In this document: positions 32,225 to 39,761 of the stretch, piece by piece
Layout: each line of letters starts with the position of its first letter
Position numbering within the stretch: position 1 is the stretch's first letter
Assembly (NCBI GenBank): GCA_018675685.1
Contig: JABGXP010000021.1
Coordinates: 1 to 41,252 of the forward strand
DNA: 41,252 nt
Source: a bacterium
GTDB lineage: Bacteria > Patescibacteriota > Minisyncoccia > Moranbacterales > DUUL01
Direction of reading: 5' to 3'
Position numbers and translations under genes: made by a program
Notes under the pieces: model-generated
What the model was told of the DNA's origin: nothing
What the model saw: only the letters and a program-made list of their open reading frames with translations
Databases searched by the model: none

Positions 32225-33214
32225 CTATGTTTTTGTAGTATAAAAAAGTCCCGAACTATCATTGATAGTCGGGAACTTTTTGTTTTCTGTGGAGCGGAGG
32301 TTGTTATTTAATTCCAAATCGCCCCATCCTTTTTTTCGGCGAGTAGTCTCCTCCGGTGAATAATCTTTGGCAAATGTCGCTTTGCAGATTAGCTCGCCAG
32401 TCTCTGAATCTGTCAGGAAAATGGCCCGAGATGGACCCAATAGATCTGGTTCAATGATCTCACAATAAAAACCACTTGTATGTCCACCATGAAACCTTGA
32501 CTCTCCGAAACGGAATATAATTCCACCACCTTGCATCGATGCTGTCACTAAATTGACTAATCTTGAGAACTCCATCCAATCTTGATCGGAAAGCAAAGAG
32601 ATCTCACCCCCACCTTTATCATGAGTTATAACAACATGACTGTTTGTGTGGGGCAAGAAACTGGATTCTCTTGAAATCCATCCGTTTATTGCAAAAATCC
32701 AATTAGAGTAGTCCTCAAGGACTTTGCAAACTGGGCAAGAATTTTTTTCACAAGAAGAGCTTTTTTGCCAATGAAGTGCTACTTGGTTTTTTGCAGGAAC
32801 CTGAATATGTCCATGAAGATGACGCACTGTGGACGCATTGTAATCAGAATGACCAAAACGCATTACAACAGCACCGCCCTTAAGAGAATATTCCTTGATT
32901 GTCCAAGAAAGGAGATGTCCAAACTGAACCCATTCTTCCTCCGTAATGTCTTTAATATCATTCGTGTGTTTATCATAGATAATCACGAAATGATGATCAT
33001 GGTTATCGTAGGGGAAATCATTTGGTCTTAAGTTCCAAGACCCAAAACTTCTAATCACTTTTTTTGCCCAACCTTTTCTCCTTGTGTGGGGTGGACAAAA
33101 AGGGCATTTTCCTTTTCCAATAGTTTCTTTCATTGATTCCGTCTGCTTGGCAGTTCTGGCACGATCTCCGATTGTGCCAAGAGTGCCCAGATCTTTTTCT
33201 AGTTCTTTTGTCAT
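32225..33214 (-). CDS. Tandem HIT-like protein (second domain degenerate)
   Basis: 329 aa. Two similar halves each begin with a CxxC zinc-type motif (CPFCPPH near 37; CPVCKVLED near 160) as in the GalT/HIT group. The first half has the histidine triad RHLHGHIQVP near 132-140. In the second half the matching segment is GGHTSGFYCEIIEP, where the triad is lost. The first half should therefore carry any nucleotide-hydrolase or transferase activity. A ribosome binding site (GAGGAGA) precedes the ATG. The last ~18 codons run through a terminator hairpin, so the natural C-terminus is uncertain. It is 19-20 bp downstream of the unknown 33234 gene. Confidence 0.75.
   Translation of the reverse strand: MTKELEKDLGTLGTIGDRARTAKQTESMKETIGKGKCPFCPPHTRRKGWAKKVIRSFGSWNLRPNDFPYDNHDHHFVIIYDKHTNDIKDITEEEWVQFGHLLSWTIKEYSLKGGAVVMRFGHSDYNASTVRHLHGHIQVPAKNQVALHWQKSSSCEKNSCPVCKVLEDYSNWIFAINGWISRESSFLPHTNSHVVITHDKGGGEISLLSDQDWMEFSRLVNLVTASMQGGGIIFRFGESRFHGGHTSGFYCEIIEPDLLGPSRAIFLTDSETGELICKATFAKDYSPEETTRRKKGWGDLELNNNLRSTENKKFPTINDSSGLFYTTKT
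32242..32281. terminator. Terminator hairpin between convergent genes, inside the end of one
   Basis: AAAAAAGT...CCCGA...CTATC pairs with GATAG...TCGGG...ACTTTTT with two single-base bulges. T-tracts exist on both strands. It serves the deaminase gene on the plus strand but lies within the last codons of the minus-strand tandem HIT gene. Confidence 0.8.
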
Positions 33215-33233
33215 CTATTCTCCTCTTGTGATG

Positions 33234-33833
33234 CTACTTAGGCAGCATATTTTGATTGATTCTCCAGCGCAACTTTTGCATTGCTATCGTTCCATATTCC
33301 ACAGCTACTTTTCTTGAAAGAGAACATTGCATGAACATTCTATTGTGTAGAAGTTCAGAGAATGGTTTGTGGGAGGATCTAAGTTCAACTCCTTCTCCGA
33401 AGCGATAGAAAGCTAATGTGGCGAGCCGTGATTTGAAAGGAATTGTGTCGTAGACATAGAACTCAACTTCCCAATTATCTTTTTCGATTTTCCAAAGAGC
33501 TTGAATAATTTCTTTGGAGAAAGCCTTAAAAGGAAATAACTTAAATCCAGGGTTAATTACGTCTTCTAAGGAATGCGAGCGCCTTCCATACCAACTCCAA
33601 TCCTTTTGAATAAATGACATTTCATCAAAGATTTTGATCCTTGATCCAAAGAAAAGTTTGAAACCTGGATACTCTTTAGTCAATTTTTCTAACAAAGACA
33701 TGCAATGGATAAAGAGATTACAATAGTGGAATGCTTTTGTTTGTAGGACACCCACATATCTATATGGACTGCTTTGTAGTTCATTATCCTTTTTCATTAT
33801 CGCTTTCGAGAAAATTAAAGGATTTTCTTCCAT
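33234..33833 (-). CDS. Protein of unknown function in the HIT/thyA neighbourhood
   Basis: 199 aa from ATG 33833, chosen because GAGGAG lies 6 nt upstream; an in-frame TTG two codons earlier is rejected. No signal peptide or membrane segment. It is rich in aromatic residues (FHYCNLFIHCMSLLEKL, DWSWYGRRSHSLEDV, YVYDTIPFKSRLATLAFYRF). I do not recognise a family. It has its own good promoter and is followed closely by the tandem HIT gene, so the two are probably co-expressed. Confidence 0.7.
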   Translation of the reverse strand: MEENPLIFSKAIMKKDNELQSSPYRYVGVLQTKAFHYCNLFIHCMSLLEKLTKEYPGFKLFFGSRIKIFDEMSFIQKDWSWYGRRSHSLEDVINPGFKLFPFKAFSKEIIQALWKIEKDNWEVEFYVYDTIPFKSRLATLAFYRFGEGVELRSSHKPFSELLHNRMFMQCSLSRKVAVEYGTIAMQKLRWRINQNMLPK

Positions 33834-33896
33834 AGACAACTCCTCTTTGATTTAAATCAAAACATAAAAGGTTAATTTTAAGAACTGTGACTTTTT

Positions 33897-33925
33897 ATAA
33901 TAACATGTTTATTGTTTTTTGTAAA
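33897..33925 (-). promoter_or_regulatory. Promoter of the unknown/tandem-HIT pair
   Basis: On the minus strand TTTACA (33920-33925), 17 bp ending TGT, TATTAT (33897-33902): five of six matches in both boxes plus extended -10. Confidence 0.65.
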
Positions 33926-33926
33926 T

Positions 33927-33954
33927 AAAAAAACCTATCAAAGCAATCGATAAG
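33927..33954 (-). terminator. Terminator after the single-HIT gene
   Basis: On the minus strand CTTATC (33949-33954) pairs with GATAGG (33934-33939) around 9 nt, followed by seven T. It partly abuts the promoter of the next gene. Confidence 0.6.
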
Positions 33955-33979
33955 CATTTTTATATTTGAAAACTGATTT

Positions 33980-34465
33980 TTATTTTGCTTTCATATAACC
34001 AACCTTCTTTTTGATTTTAAAAGCGCCCTCATCAGTTCCTTTTGCATTGCCGATAATAAGATGCGCATGAAAGTGATCAACACTTCCACCAGTACACGAA
34101 GAATCCCCAAATCTAATTAGAATTGCTCCTCCTTCAATTTTATGTTTCTCAATCGCCCAATTAATAAGTTCGAACATCTGACCCATGTGCTCAGAGGGAA
34201 TTTCATTGGACATTGTGACATGCTTGTCCTTGTAGACAGTAATAAAATGAATCCGTGTTCCCTTGTAGGGACTCATATTCTCTGTCAGGAACCAGTGCGC
34301 ATTTTCTTTCAGAATTGGCTTTGGATGATATTTAATGAAGTTTTCTTGGCAAAACGGGCAAACCCCATCTTGTGCAATTTCCTCCATCAAGTCTTTCTGT
34401 TCATCTGTGCGAGCATGGTTGAAATCCATTAACGCTCTCTTCTCCTCTTCTTTGTATTTTGTCAT
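33980..34465 (-). CDS. HIT-family protein with CxxC motif
   Basis: 161 aa, one HIT domain. GVCPFCQENF near 34-43 is the zinc-type start, and SVDHFHAHLIIG near 127-138 is an intact histidine triad. It is similar in layout (CPFC, ILIRFGDSS, triad) to the first half of the tandem HIT protein encoded downstream, so the two are probably paralogues. It starts 11 bp after the thyA stop, in the same direction, and is likely in the thyA operon. A role in nucleotide clean-up is plausible; the substrate is unknown. Confidence 0.85.
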   Translation of the reverse strand: MTKYKEEEKRALMDFNHARTDEQKDLMEEIAQDGVCPFCQENFIKYHPKPILKENAHWFLTENMSPYKGTRIHFITVYKDKHVTMSNEIPSEHMGQMFELINWAIEKHKIEGGAILIRFGDSSCTGGSVDHFHAHLIIGNAKGTDEGAFKIKKKVGYMKAK

Positions 34466-34476
34466 ATTTTTTAGAA

Positions 34477-35427
34477 TTAAATCATAACAGGGATACCCTT
34501 GATTCCAGGATGTGGATCATAATCTGAAAGTTCAAAATCTTTATGTCCAAAATCAAAGAGGCTCGTCTTTTCAGTATTCATTTTCATTGTTGGAAATTTG
34601 CGTGATTCTCTTTTGAGGATTTCTTTCACTGCTGGAATTTGATCGACATAGATATGTGCATCTGAAATTGTATGAACGTATTCATAAGCCTTAGTACCTG
34701 TCACATGCGCCAACATCATCGCAAGTGCTGCATATTGAACTATGTTTGAAGGAACTCCTATCGGAACATCACCGGATCGCTGGATCATGTTAAGGAACAA
34801 TTTCCCGTCGATAATCCGAATGTTTAACCAGCCATGGCATGGGCAAACAACAACTTTTTGAGTTTTTCCTTCACCTCTCCCAGTGTATTGGGGAATCCAA
34901 GGTGAAATAAAATGAGTTCGAAGCTGTGGTGCTTCCTTGATTTGTTCTACGATATGTTTAAATTGATTGAAGGGCTCTCCTTCAGCAGTTGGAAAATCAT
35001 GGAAAGCTGCTCCATATGAACCTGGTCCAAGATCGCCAGTTTCAAGCCCTCTTTTCGAACATTTTTTTTCTGTGCACCAACTTTTCCACCAGTATACTCC
35101 AAATCTTTCAAGTTCTTCCACGGTCCGTGCACCATTAATGAAGGCGCAAATTTCTGCAATTGCCTGTCGCCAGATTGTTACAGGAAGTTTTGACATCTTC
35201 GGATTCAAATTTCGATCAGTTAACATTGGGAAACCATTATCTAACCGAAAGCGCATAGGCTTTGGCCCGATAAGAGTTATGGCATCGACATTTGCCCCGA
35301 TTTTGTTTGCACTAAGATTTGCCCTTGTTCCGTTTGCAAGAATTTCTTTTAACAATTCTAGGTATTGCTGATCAGGTGTCCGCTCATCAAAAGGTTTCAT
35401 CGAGACAACGTCTTCAAATTTCGGCAT
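34477..35427 (-). CDS. thyA: Divergent thymidylate synthase
   Basis: 316 aa from ATG 35427 (MPKFEDVVS). A much longer in-frame reading exists, but the promoter at 35465-35493 supports this start. ThyA signatures: LGPGSYGAAFHDF, the catalytic Cys in VVVCPCHGWLNI, LFLNMIQRSGDVPIGVPSNIVQYAALAMMLA, and DAHIYVDQ. The Asn in VPSNI, which selects dUMP over dCMP, is kept. Unusual points are QRSGD for QRSCD, GVPSN for GLPFN, and extra sequence before the catalytic Cys (PQYTGRGEGKTQK). It makes dTMP from dUMP with methylene-tetrahydrofolate and is divergent from folA, which regenerates the folate. Confidence 0.9.
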   Translation of the reverse strand: MPKFEDVVSMKPFDERTPDQQYLELLKEILANGTRANLSANKIGANVDAITLIGPKPMRFRLDNGFPMLTDRNLNPKMSKLPVTIWRQAIAEICAFINGARTVEELERFGVYWWKSWCTEKKCSKRGLETGDLGPGSYGAAFHDFPTAEGEPFNQFKHIVEQIKEAPQLRTHFISPWIPQYTGRGEGKTQKVVVCPCHGWLNIRIIDGKLFLNMIQRSGDVPIGVPSNIVQYAALAMMLAHVTGTKAYEYVHTISDAHIYVDQIPAVKEILKRESRKFPTMKMNTEKTSLFDFGHKDFELSDYDPHPGIKGIPVMI

Positions 35428-35464
35428 TTGTTTTTGATTTAAATAAATTAAAGAGGTGATTTTC

Positions 35465-35493
35465 ATTATACAATAAATAAGATTGCTCTTCAA
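35465..35493 (-). promoter_or_regulatory. thyA promoter
   Basis: On the minus strand TTGAAG (35488-35493), 17 bp, TATAAT (35465-35470). The predicted leader before ATG 35427 is about 30 nt. Confidence 0.7.
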
Positions 35494-35526
35494 ATACAAT
35501 AAATATCTTTTGTTATTTTCTCGGTA

Positions 35527-35535
35527 TGTTATGAT
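35527..35535 (+). promoter_or_regulatory. Possible folA promoter (extended -10)
   Basis: TGT-TATGAT (35527-35535) is an extended -10, about 37 bp before the folA ATG; no good -35 is seen. Confidence 0.45.
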
Positions 35536-35571
35536 AATAATGTTTATTTTTGAAGTTAAAATAAAAAAAAG

Positions 35572-36042
35572 ATGATTTCTATTATTGTTGTCGTGGGGAG
35601 GAATCGAGAGATCGGATGTGAGAACAAGCTTCTTTGGAACTTGCCAAAGGATATGAAAAGATTCAAGGAGATTACAATTGGTCATACCGTGGTGATGGGG
35701 GATAAAACATTTGAATCAATCGGAAAACCGCTTCCAAATCGTAAAAATGTAATTTTATCTCTGGATGAAAATTATACAGTAGAGGGTTGTGAGGTGCGAA
35801 ACTCATTAGAAGATGTCTTAAAAGAAGCAAAGGAAAGTAAGGAGGAAATCTTTGTTATTGGTGGTGGAACAATTTACAATCTTTCACTCCCATTTGCCGA
35901 CAAACTTTATTTGACAGTGGTTGATGATCAGCCCAAAGCAGATACCTTTTTTCCAGACTACTCTGAATTTAAAGAGATAGTGAGAAGAGAGGAAGGAGAT
36001 GATAATGGTTTTAAGTATGAATTTTTGGAACTAATAAGATAA
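35572..36042 (+). CDS. folA: Dihydrofolate reductase
   Basis: 156 aa, aligning without gaps to E. coli DHFR over the first 65 residues. IGCENKLLWNLPKDMKRFK has the catalytic Asp27, TFESIGKPLPNRKNVILS the substrate/cofactor region, and FVIGGGTIYN the glycine turn. It reduces dihydrofolate formed by ThyA. Two residues that in E. coli hold the 2'-phosphate of NADPH are changed: Arg44 is Asp (VVMGDKTF) and Ser64 is Leu (ILSLDEN), which may shift cofactor preference. It is divergent from thyA and heads a plus-strand series that includes dut. Confidence 0.95.
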   Translation: MISIIVVVGRNREIGCENKLLWNLPKDMKRFKEITIGHTVVMGDKTFESIGKPLPNRKNVILSLDENYTVEGCEVRNSLEDVLKEAKESKEEIFVIGGGTIYNLSLPFADKLYLTVVDDQPKADTFFPDYSEFKEIVRREEGDDNGFKYEFLELIR

Positions 36043-36051
36043 TGAAAGGCG

Positions 36052-36462
36052 ATGGGAATTCAAGTTGTGTTCAATCCAGATTTAGCGCTTCGGAATATGT
36101 CTCATTTTGAAAGTGGTGAGCGAAAGGAAACGGAATGTATTCCAGTAAAACTGGAAGTTGGAAAAATCTATGATTTTTTAAAAAGAGAACAAAGAAACTA
36201 TTGGCTGTTTGGGGAAGTACCACTTCTTGAGACAAAAGGGAGTGAAGAACTTTCACGTCCAATCGCCAGTATTCAAATTCTAGAAGCGACTCATTTCTTG
36301 ATTAACAAAGAAGGGGCATACGTCTATCCGCTTGCAAAAGATAATGAACTTTTGATGAAGGGTGATGTTTGGACTCGCGGCAAATATAAGGTAATTGAAG
36401 TTTTTAAAGATAACAGAATTCAGTTTGAGGGGCTTGATCGAGTGGGCGCTAAGAAATTTTAG
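36052..36462 (+). CDS. Protein of unknown function between folA and dut
   Basis: 136 aa, no signal peptide or membrane segment. It has a mixed, beta-rich composition (IPVKLEVGKIYDFLKREQRNYWLFGEVPLLETKG, GDVWTRGKYKVIEVFKDNRIQFEGLDRVG). I recognise no family. The 9-bp gap after folA and 10-bp gap before dut indicate one transcription unit, so a link to nucleotide or folate metabolism is possible. It is not clearly an enzyme. Confidence 0.7.
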   Translation: MGIQVVFNPDLALRNMSHFESGERKETECIPVKLEVGKIYDFLKREQRNYWLFGEVPLLETKGSEELSRPIASIQILEATHFLINKEGAYVYPLAKDNELLMKGDVWTRGKYKVIEVFKDNRIQFEGLDRVGAKKF

Positions 36463-36472
36463 GAAAAAATTA

Positions 36473-36901
36473 ATGAAAATACAGATTAAGAAATTAAGAG
36501 AGGACGCAAAGATTCCGAAGTTTGCTCTTATTGGCGATGTAGCAATGGATCTTTTCTCTAATGAAGATCTTGTTATTAATCCGGGTGAAAGAATATCTTG
36601 TAAAACTGGGATCGCTATTAAATTACAAGAAGGTTATGCTGGTCTCGTTTGGGATAAGAGCGGACTTTCACATAAGAAAGGACTAAAGACATTGGGCGGA
36701 GTTTTTGACAGTAACTATCTAGGGGAATGGTTTGTCGGACTTGTGAATTTAGATAAAAAGGAATATAAAATTGAAAAAGGACAAAAGATTGCCCAGGTTG
36801 TTTTTCAAGAAATTGAAAGGCCGGAAATTGAAGAAGTTGAAAACTTTGATAGTGAAACAACAAGAGGGGAGAATGCCTTTGGAAGCACCGGGAAGTTCTA
36901 G
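36473..36901 (+). CDS. dut: dUTP diphosphatase (dUTPase)
   Basis: 142 aa from ATG 36473 (AGGA upstream); an in-frame ATG at 36395 lies inside the preceding gene and is rejected. All five trimeric-dUTPase motifs are visible: IGDVAMDLFS, CKTGIAIKL, VWDKSGLSHKKGLKTLGGVFDSNYLGEW, KGQKIAQVVFQ, and the C-terminal TRGENAFGSTG arm. It converts dUTP to dUMP, feeding ThyA and keeping uracil out of DNA. It is part of the folA series. Confidence 0.93.
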   Translation: MKIQIKKLREDAKIPKFALIGDVAMDLFSNEDLVINPGERISCKTGIAIKLQEGYAGLVWDKSGLSHKKGLKTLGGVFDSNYLGEWFVGLVNLDKKEYKIEKGQKIAQVVFQEIERPEIEEVENFDSETTRGENAFGSTGKF

Positions 36902-36932
36902 TATAAATAAGTTTAATTTTAACTTTATAGGC

Positions 36933-37535
36933 ATGAACCTTTTAAAGATTGGGAGTTTATTGTTTTTGAGTTTGTTGCTTGTCGGTTGTGGAAATATCTC
37001 AAGAGATGTTAATAAAAGACCGAGTGCGACTATTTCATCGGATGGTACAGAAATTTCCAAAGGTAGCTATACTTATAAGTTGAAGAAAAAAAATAGCCTG
37101 AGAAAAGAAAAATTTATTGTTTGTGAGTTAAACAATTTTTCAATTGATGAGAGTAAACATGAACCAGCCCCCGAGGATGATTATATCATCAACTTTACTG
37201 TTATTCCGAAAAGTGATGCTTCTGCGGTGAGAGGTTTCAGAAACTTTAAAGAAGGTGAAATGAAAATTACAACAGATCAGGATATGAAAAATGCACAACA
37301 GTTAATGAAAGATGTTGGGCATATGGAAAATGTTAAATTTTCAGTCGCAATTTTTCCAACGAATGATTCAATTGGCAAAAATGTCATCAAGATAATCGGT
37401 GTTGGCAGTGAAATAACTGTTTCAGGAATCCATTTCGAGCATGTTGAAGTTTTCAAAAATGGTTCAAAAGAAACCCTCCCAGTGTGTCTTCAGAGAATGG
37501 ATGTTATTTTTGCAACAGAATTCAGTGTCTATTGA
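36933..37535 (+). CDS. Lipoprotein of unknown function
   Basis: 200 aa from ATG 36933; the longer frame starting at 36771 overlaps dut and is rejected. The signal peptide MNLLKIGSLLFLSLLLVGC ends in lipobox LVGC with Cys19. The mature part includes SKGSYTYKLKKKNSLRKEKFIVCELNNF and AVRGFRNFKEGEMKITTDQD, with two further Cys. I recognise no family. It would be anchored to the outer face of the cytoplasmic membrane. The 31-bp gap after dut suggests co-transcription. Confidence 0.78.
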   Translation: MNLLKIGSLLFLSLLLVGCGNISRDVNKRPSATISSDGTEISKGSYTYKLKKKNSLRKEKFIVCELNNFSIDESKHEPAPEDDYIINFTVIPKSDASAVRGFRNFKEGEMKITTDQDMKNAQQLMKDVGHMENVKFSVAIFPTNDSIGKNVIKIIGVGSEITVSGIHFEHVEVFKNGSKETLPVCLQRMDVIFATEFSVY

Positions 37536-37571
37536 GTTTTAATGCTAGAAAATTTTTTATAACTAATCAAA

Positions 37572-37793
37572 ATGAAAAAGGGAATTTTTGCTAAGGCTTG
37601 GGAGCAAGCGATGGAAAGACAGAAACCTTATAAAGAGGAAAAGCTTAAGCAGATTAAATTAGTTCAAAGTGAATTTAAGGGTGAAGTTAACAAAAGGGCT
37701 ACTGGTGTTTTAAGTGGAATTGGCTTATACTATTTACAACGAATTAAAAACTTTTTCAAAAGTTTTTTCAAAAATAAAGTGAATAAAAAATAA
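37572..37793 (+). CDS. Small basic protein of unknown function
   Basis: 73 aa, strongly basic. It has an amphipathic N-terminal half (AKAWEQAMERQKPYKEEKLKQIKLVQSEF) and a Lys/Phe-rich C-terminus (IKNFFKSFFKNKVNKK). There is no clear signal or membrane helix. The gap before the next gene is 11 bp. It may be a real small gene because it fills the gap between two well-supported genes in the same direction. Confidence 0.5.
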   Translation: MKKGIFAKAWEQAMERQKPYKEEKLKQIKLVQSEFKGEVNKRATGVLSGIGLYYLQRIKNFFKSFFKNKVNKK

Positions 37794-37804
37794 TTAATAA
37801 AATT

Positions 37805-38398
37805 ATGGAAAATCAACCAAAAAGAATAATCGCAATCGTAGGAATGGCGGGAAGCGGAAAATCTGAAGTAGTCGATTATTTACAAAATAAATATCGTTGG
37901 CCGAATATTTACTTCGGAGATGTTATTTTTGAAGAGATGAAAAATGAAGGTTTGGAAGAAAATCAAAACAATGAACGGATTACTAGAGAGAAATTAAGAG
38001 TCGAGGAGGGTATGGGTGTTTGTGCTTCTAGGTCACTTGAAAAAATCAAACAAGCTCAAGAGGGGAGCAATGTTGTCTTAATTGAAAGTCTTTATAGTTG
38101 GGATGAATATAAAATTCTCAAAAGAGAGTTTGGTGACATTCTAAAAGTTGTTGCCATTTACTCTTCGCCAGCCCTTCGCTTTTCTCGTTTACAGAATAGA
38201 CCAATTCGACCGCTTAGGACTTTTGAAGAATTTGAAAAAAGGGATTGGACAGAAATTGAAAACACTGCCAAGGGTGGACCGATCGCTGTTGCTGATTACA
38301 CTGTGGTGAATGCCAGTACTCTTGAGGAATTAAGGAGGCAGGTTGATCAAGTCATTGAACGTGAGGGAGTGGGTAATAACATCGGTGTAAAAATATAA
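37805..38398 (+). CDS. P-loop nucleotide kinase, archaeal UPF0200/dephospho-CoA-kinase-like
   Basis: 197 aa. The P-loop is IIAIVGMAGSGKSEVVDYL. YFGDVIFEEMKNEGLEENQNNERITREKLRVEEGMGV and the C-terminal FEEFEKRDWTEIENTAKGGPIAVADYTVVN match the UPF0200-type AAA kinases related to dephospho-CoA and UMP/CMP kinases. It is the last gene of the folA-dut series, and a hairpin follows. The substrate cannot be told from sequence; given the neighbours, a (d)NMP is possible. Confidence 0.78.
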   Translation: MENQPKRIIAIVGMAGSGKSEVVDYLQNKYRWPNIYFGDVIFEEMKNEGLEENQNNERITREKLRVEEGMGVCASRSLEKIKQAQEGSNVVLIESLYSWDEYKILKREFGDILKVVAIYSSPALRFSRLQNRPIRPLRTFEEFEKRDWTEIENTAKGGPIAVADYTVVNASTLEELRRQVDQVIEREGVGNNIGVKI

Positions 38399-38415
38399 AG
38401 TTAGTTTGACAAAAG

Positions 38416-38439
38416 AGAGCCTCAATTTAAAGAGGCTCT
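38416..38439 (+). terminator. Hairpin after the UPF0200-like kinase gene
   Basis: AGAGCCTC (38416-38423) pairs with GAGGCTCT (38432-38439) around 8 nt. No T-tract follows, only TATTG, so its terminator strength is uncertain; the greA -35 begins at 38442. Confidence 0.55.
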
Positions 38440-38441
38440 TA

Positions 38442-38470
38442 TTGACTTTGAAAGTCTATTCATGTATAAT
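38442..38470 (+). promoter_or_regulatory. greA promoter
   Basis: TTGACT (38442-38447), 17 bp, TATAAT (38465-38470). The leader is about 97 nt. Confidence 0.8.
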
Positions 38471-38573
38471 TCGGCTTGTATTTAGTGTCAAGAATAGTTG
38501 ATAAAAACGTCAAATTTTTCGAGCAATAATCTTGGAAAAAATAACAAAAGCGTAATTATAATCAAAGAAGCTT

Positions 38574-39029
38574 ATGAAGTATATTACACAAGAAGGTCTA
38601 GAAAAAGCAAAAACTGAACTAGAGAAGAGAAAGAGGGTCACGCGACGTGAAGTTGCTAGTGCTATCAAAGAAGCGAAAGAACAAGGAGATTTAAGTGAGA
38701 ATGCCGAATATACTGAAGCGAAAAGACAACAACGAGAAAATGAGGGAAGGATCATCCAATTAGAAAATATTATCAGAACCTCAGAAGTGGTAACAAATAA
38801 TGGTAACAAGGAGATAGTTTCAATTGGTTCTGAGATTGAAGTAGAAAATGCTGGGAAGAAAATGTTTTTTCATATCGTTGGTTCCAATGAAGCAGATCCA
38901 TTGAAGGGAAAAATTTCAAATGAATCACCAATTGGAAGAGCATTTTTGGGAAAGAAAAAAGGAGAAGAGTTTAAAGTCACTCTTCCTAATCGCAACATTG
39001 TGGAATATAAGATTGTAGATATAAAATAG
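38574..39029 (+). CDS. greA: Transcription elongation factor GreA
   Basis: 151 aa, normal length. The N-terminal coiled coil ends in the loop AIKEAKEQGDLSENAEYTEAKRQQ with the acidic residues that stimulate transcript cleavage by stalled RNA polymerase. The C-terminal FKBP-like domain includes VSIGSEIEVEN and SPIGRAFLGKKKGEEFKVTLP. It is driven by its own strong promoter. Confidence 0.97.
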   Translation: MKYITQEGLEKAKTELEKRKRVTRREVASAIKEAKEQGDLSENAEYTEAKRQQRENEGRIIQLENIIRTSEVVTNNGNKEIVSIGSEIEVENAGKKMFFHIVGSNEADPLKGKISNESPIGRAFLGKKKGEEFKVTLPNRNIVEYKIVDIK

Positions 39030-39101
39030 CTTTATATAGATGTAGTTTGTTTGGAGCCCCAAACAGTTCTTCGAATTAAATTAGCAAGAGGAGAGAGCGT
39101 T

Positions 39102-39506
39102 ATGTCTTTAAATGACAAACAGCGATTAAAGGGCGGCAAAAATAAGACATTTGACGAAGTCTTAGAATTGCTCTGGCAAATCGAGGAAGAGTGTGGAATG
39201 AAAAATCAGGCAGCTTTTGTGGTTTTTGATAAAACAATAAAGGATGTTATAAGGAAGAGATGTGTAATCAATCCAATAGAGAAATTTCCAGAGCAAAAGC
39301 AGTGGGAAGAATTGCAAAAAGAGATCTTAAAAAGATTGAAGCCAAGACTATTGGAATACTGGCAAGCAGAGCTAAGTGCAAAGGACATTTCAATTGAATT
39401 TGAGTTTTCAAATGAAATAATTACAAAGGATGATATTTCAGCAATGAAATGCTCAAAAGATCCACTTAAAACTCTGAGTATTCGTCAATTAATGAGAAGG
39501 CAATAA
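39102..39506 (+). CDS. Small cytoplasmic protein of unknown function
   Basis: 134 aa from ATG 39102, chosen because GAGGAG lies 8 nt upstream; a TTG 17 codons earlier is less likely. Charged, helical composition (FDEVLELLWQIEEECGMKNQAAF, WEELQKEILKRLKPRLLEYWQAEL). The end is basic (LSIRQLMRRQ). I recognise no family. It lies about 70 bp after greA and before the rRNA promoter region. Confidence 0.65.
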   Translation: MSLNDKQRLKGGKNKTFDEVLELLWQIEEECGMKNQAAFVVFDKTIKDVIRKRCVINPIEKFPEQKQWEELQKEILKRLKPRLLEYWQAELSAKDISIEFEFSNEIITKDDISAMKCSKDPLKTLSIRQLMRRQ

Positions 39507-39543
39507 ACGCTTTATAATCAATTTATTTCTGTATTACAGATAG

Positions 39544-39565
39544 AAGTGCCACTACGGTGGCACTT
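39544..39565 (+). other. Perfect hairpin with a UACG tetraloop upstream of the rRNA promoters
   Basis: AAGTGCCAC (39544-39552) and GTGGCACTT (39557-39565) form a 9-bp stem closed by C-TACG-G, one of the very stable UNCG loops. No T-tract follows. It may end the transcript of the 39102 gene or protect its 3' end. Confidence 0.6.
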
Positions 39566-39569
39566 ACCC

Positions 39570-39598
39570 TTGACAGTTGTTGGTTTATTTGATAACCT
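39570..39598 (+). promoter_or_regulatory. Possible distal rRNA-region promoter P1
   Basis: TTGACA (39570-39575) is perfect; TAACCT (39593-39598) at 17 bp is a weak -10, with GATAAC overlapping at 15 bp. Confidence 0.4.
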
Positions 39599-39658
39599 CT
39601 TAATTGTGGTAAGGAGAGAGGAGGCAGAAAACCACGAAGAACAGGATTTGGAAAAGTT

Positions 39659-39685
39659 TTGACAAGTAGCGAAGTTTGTGATAAT
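39659..39685 (+). promoter_or_regulatory. Possible rRNA-region promoter P2
   Basis: TTGACA (39659-39664) and GATAAT (39680-39685) with TGT directly before the -10. The 15-bp spacer is short, but the extended -10 is good. Confidence 0.5.
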
Positions 39686-39761
39686 AATTATCTATACAGA
39701 CGCAACTCATCAATTGAAAACAAGACAGCGCGACGCGCAATGAATATTTCCAAAAGACGTT

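Noticed and set aside
34477..35685. ThyA with an 86-residue N-terminal extension
   Set aside because: The extra part is not family-like, crosses the divergent folA start, and the thyA promoter (35465-35493) lies inside it; ATG 35427 is used.
36771..36932. 54-residue N-terminal extension of the lipoprotein at 36933
   Set aside because: It overlaps dut in another frame and would bury the signal peptide and lipobox.
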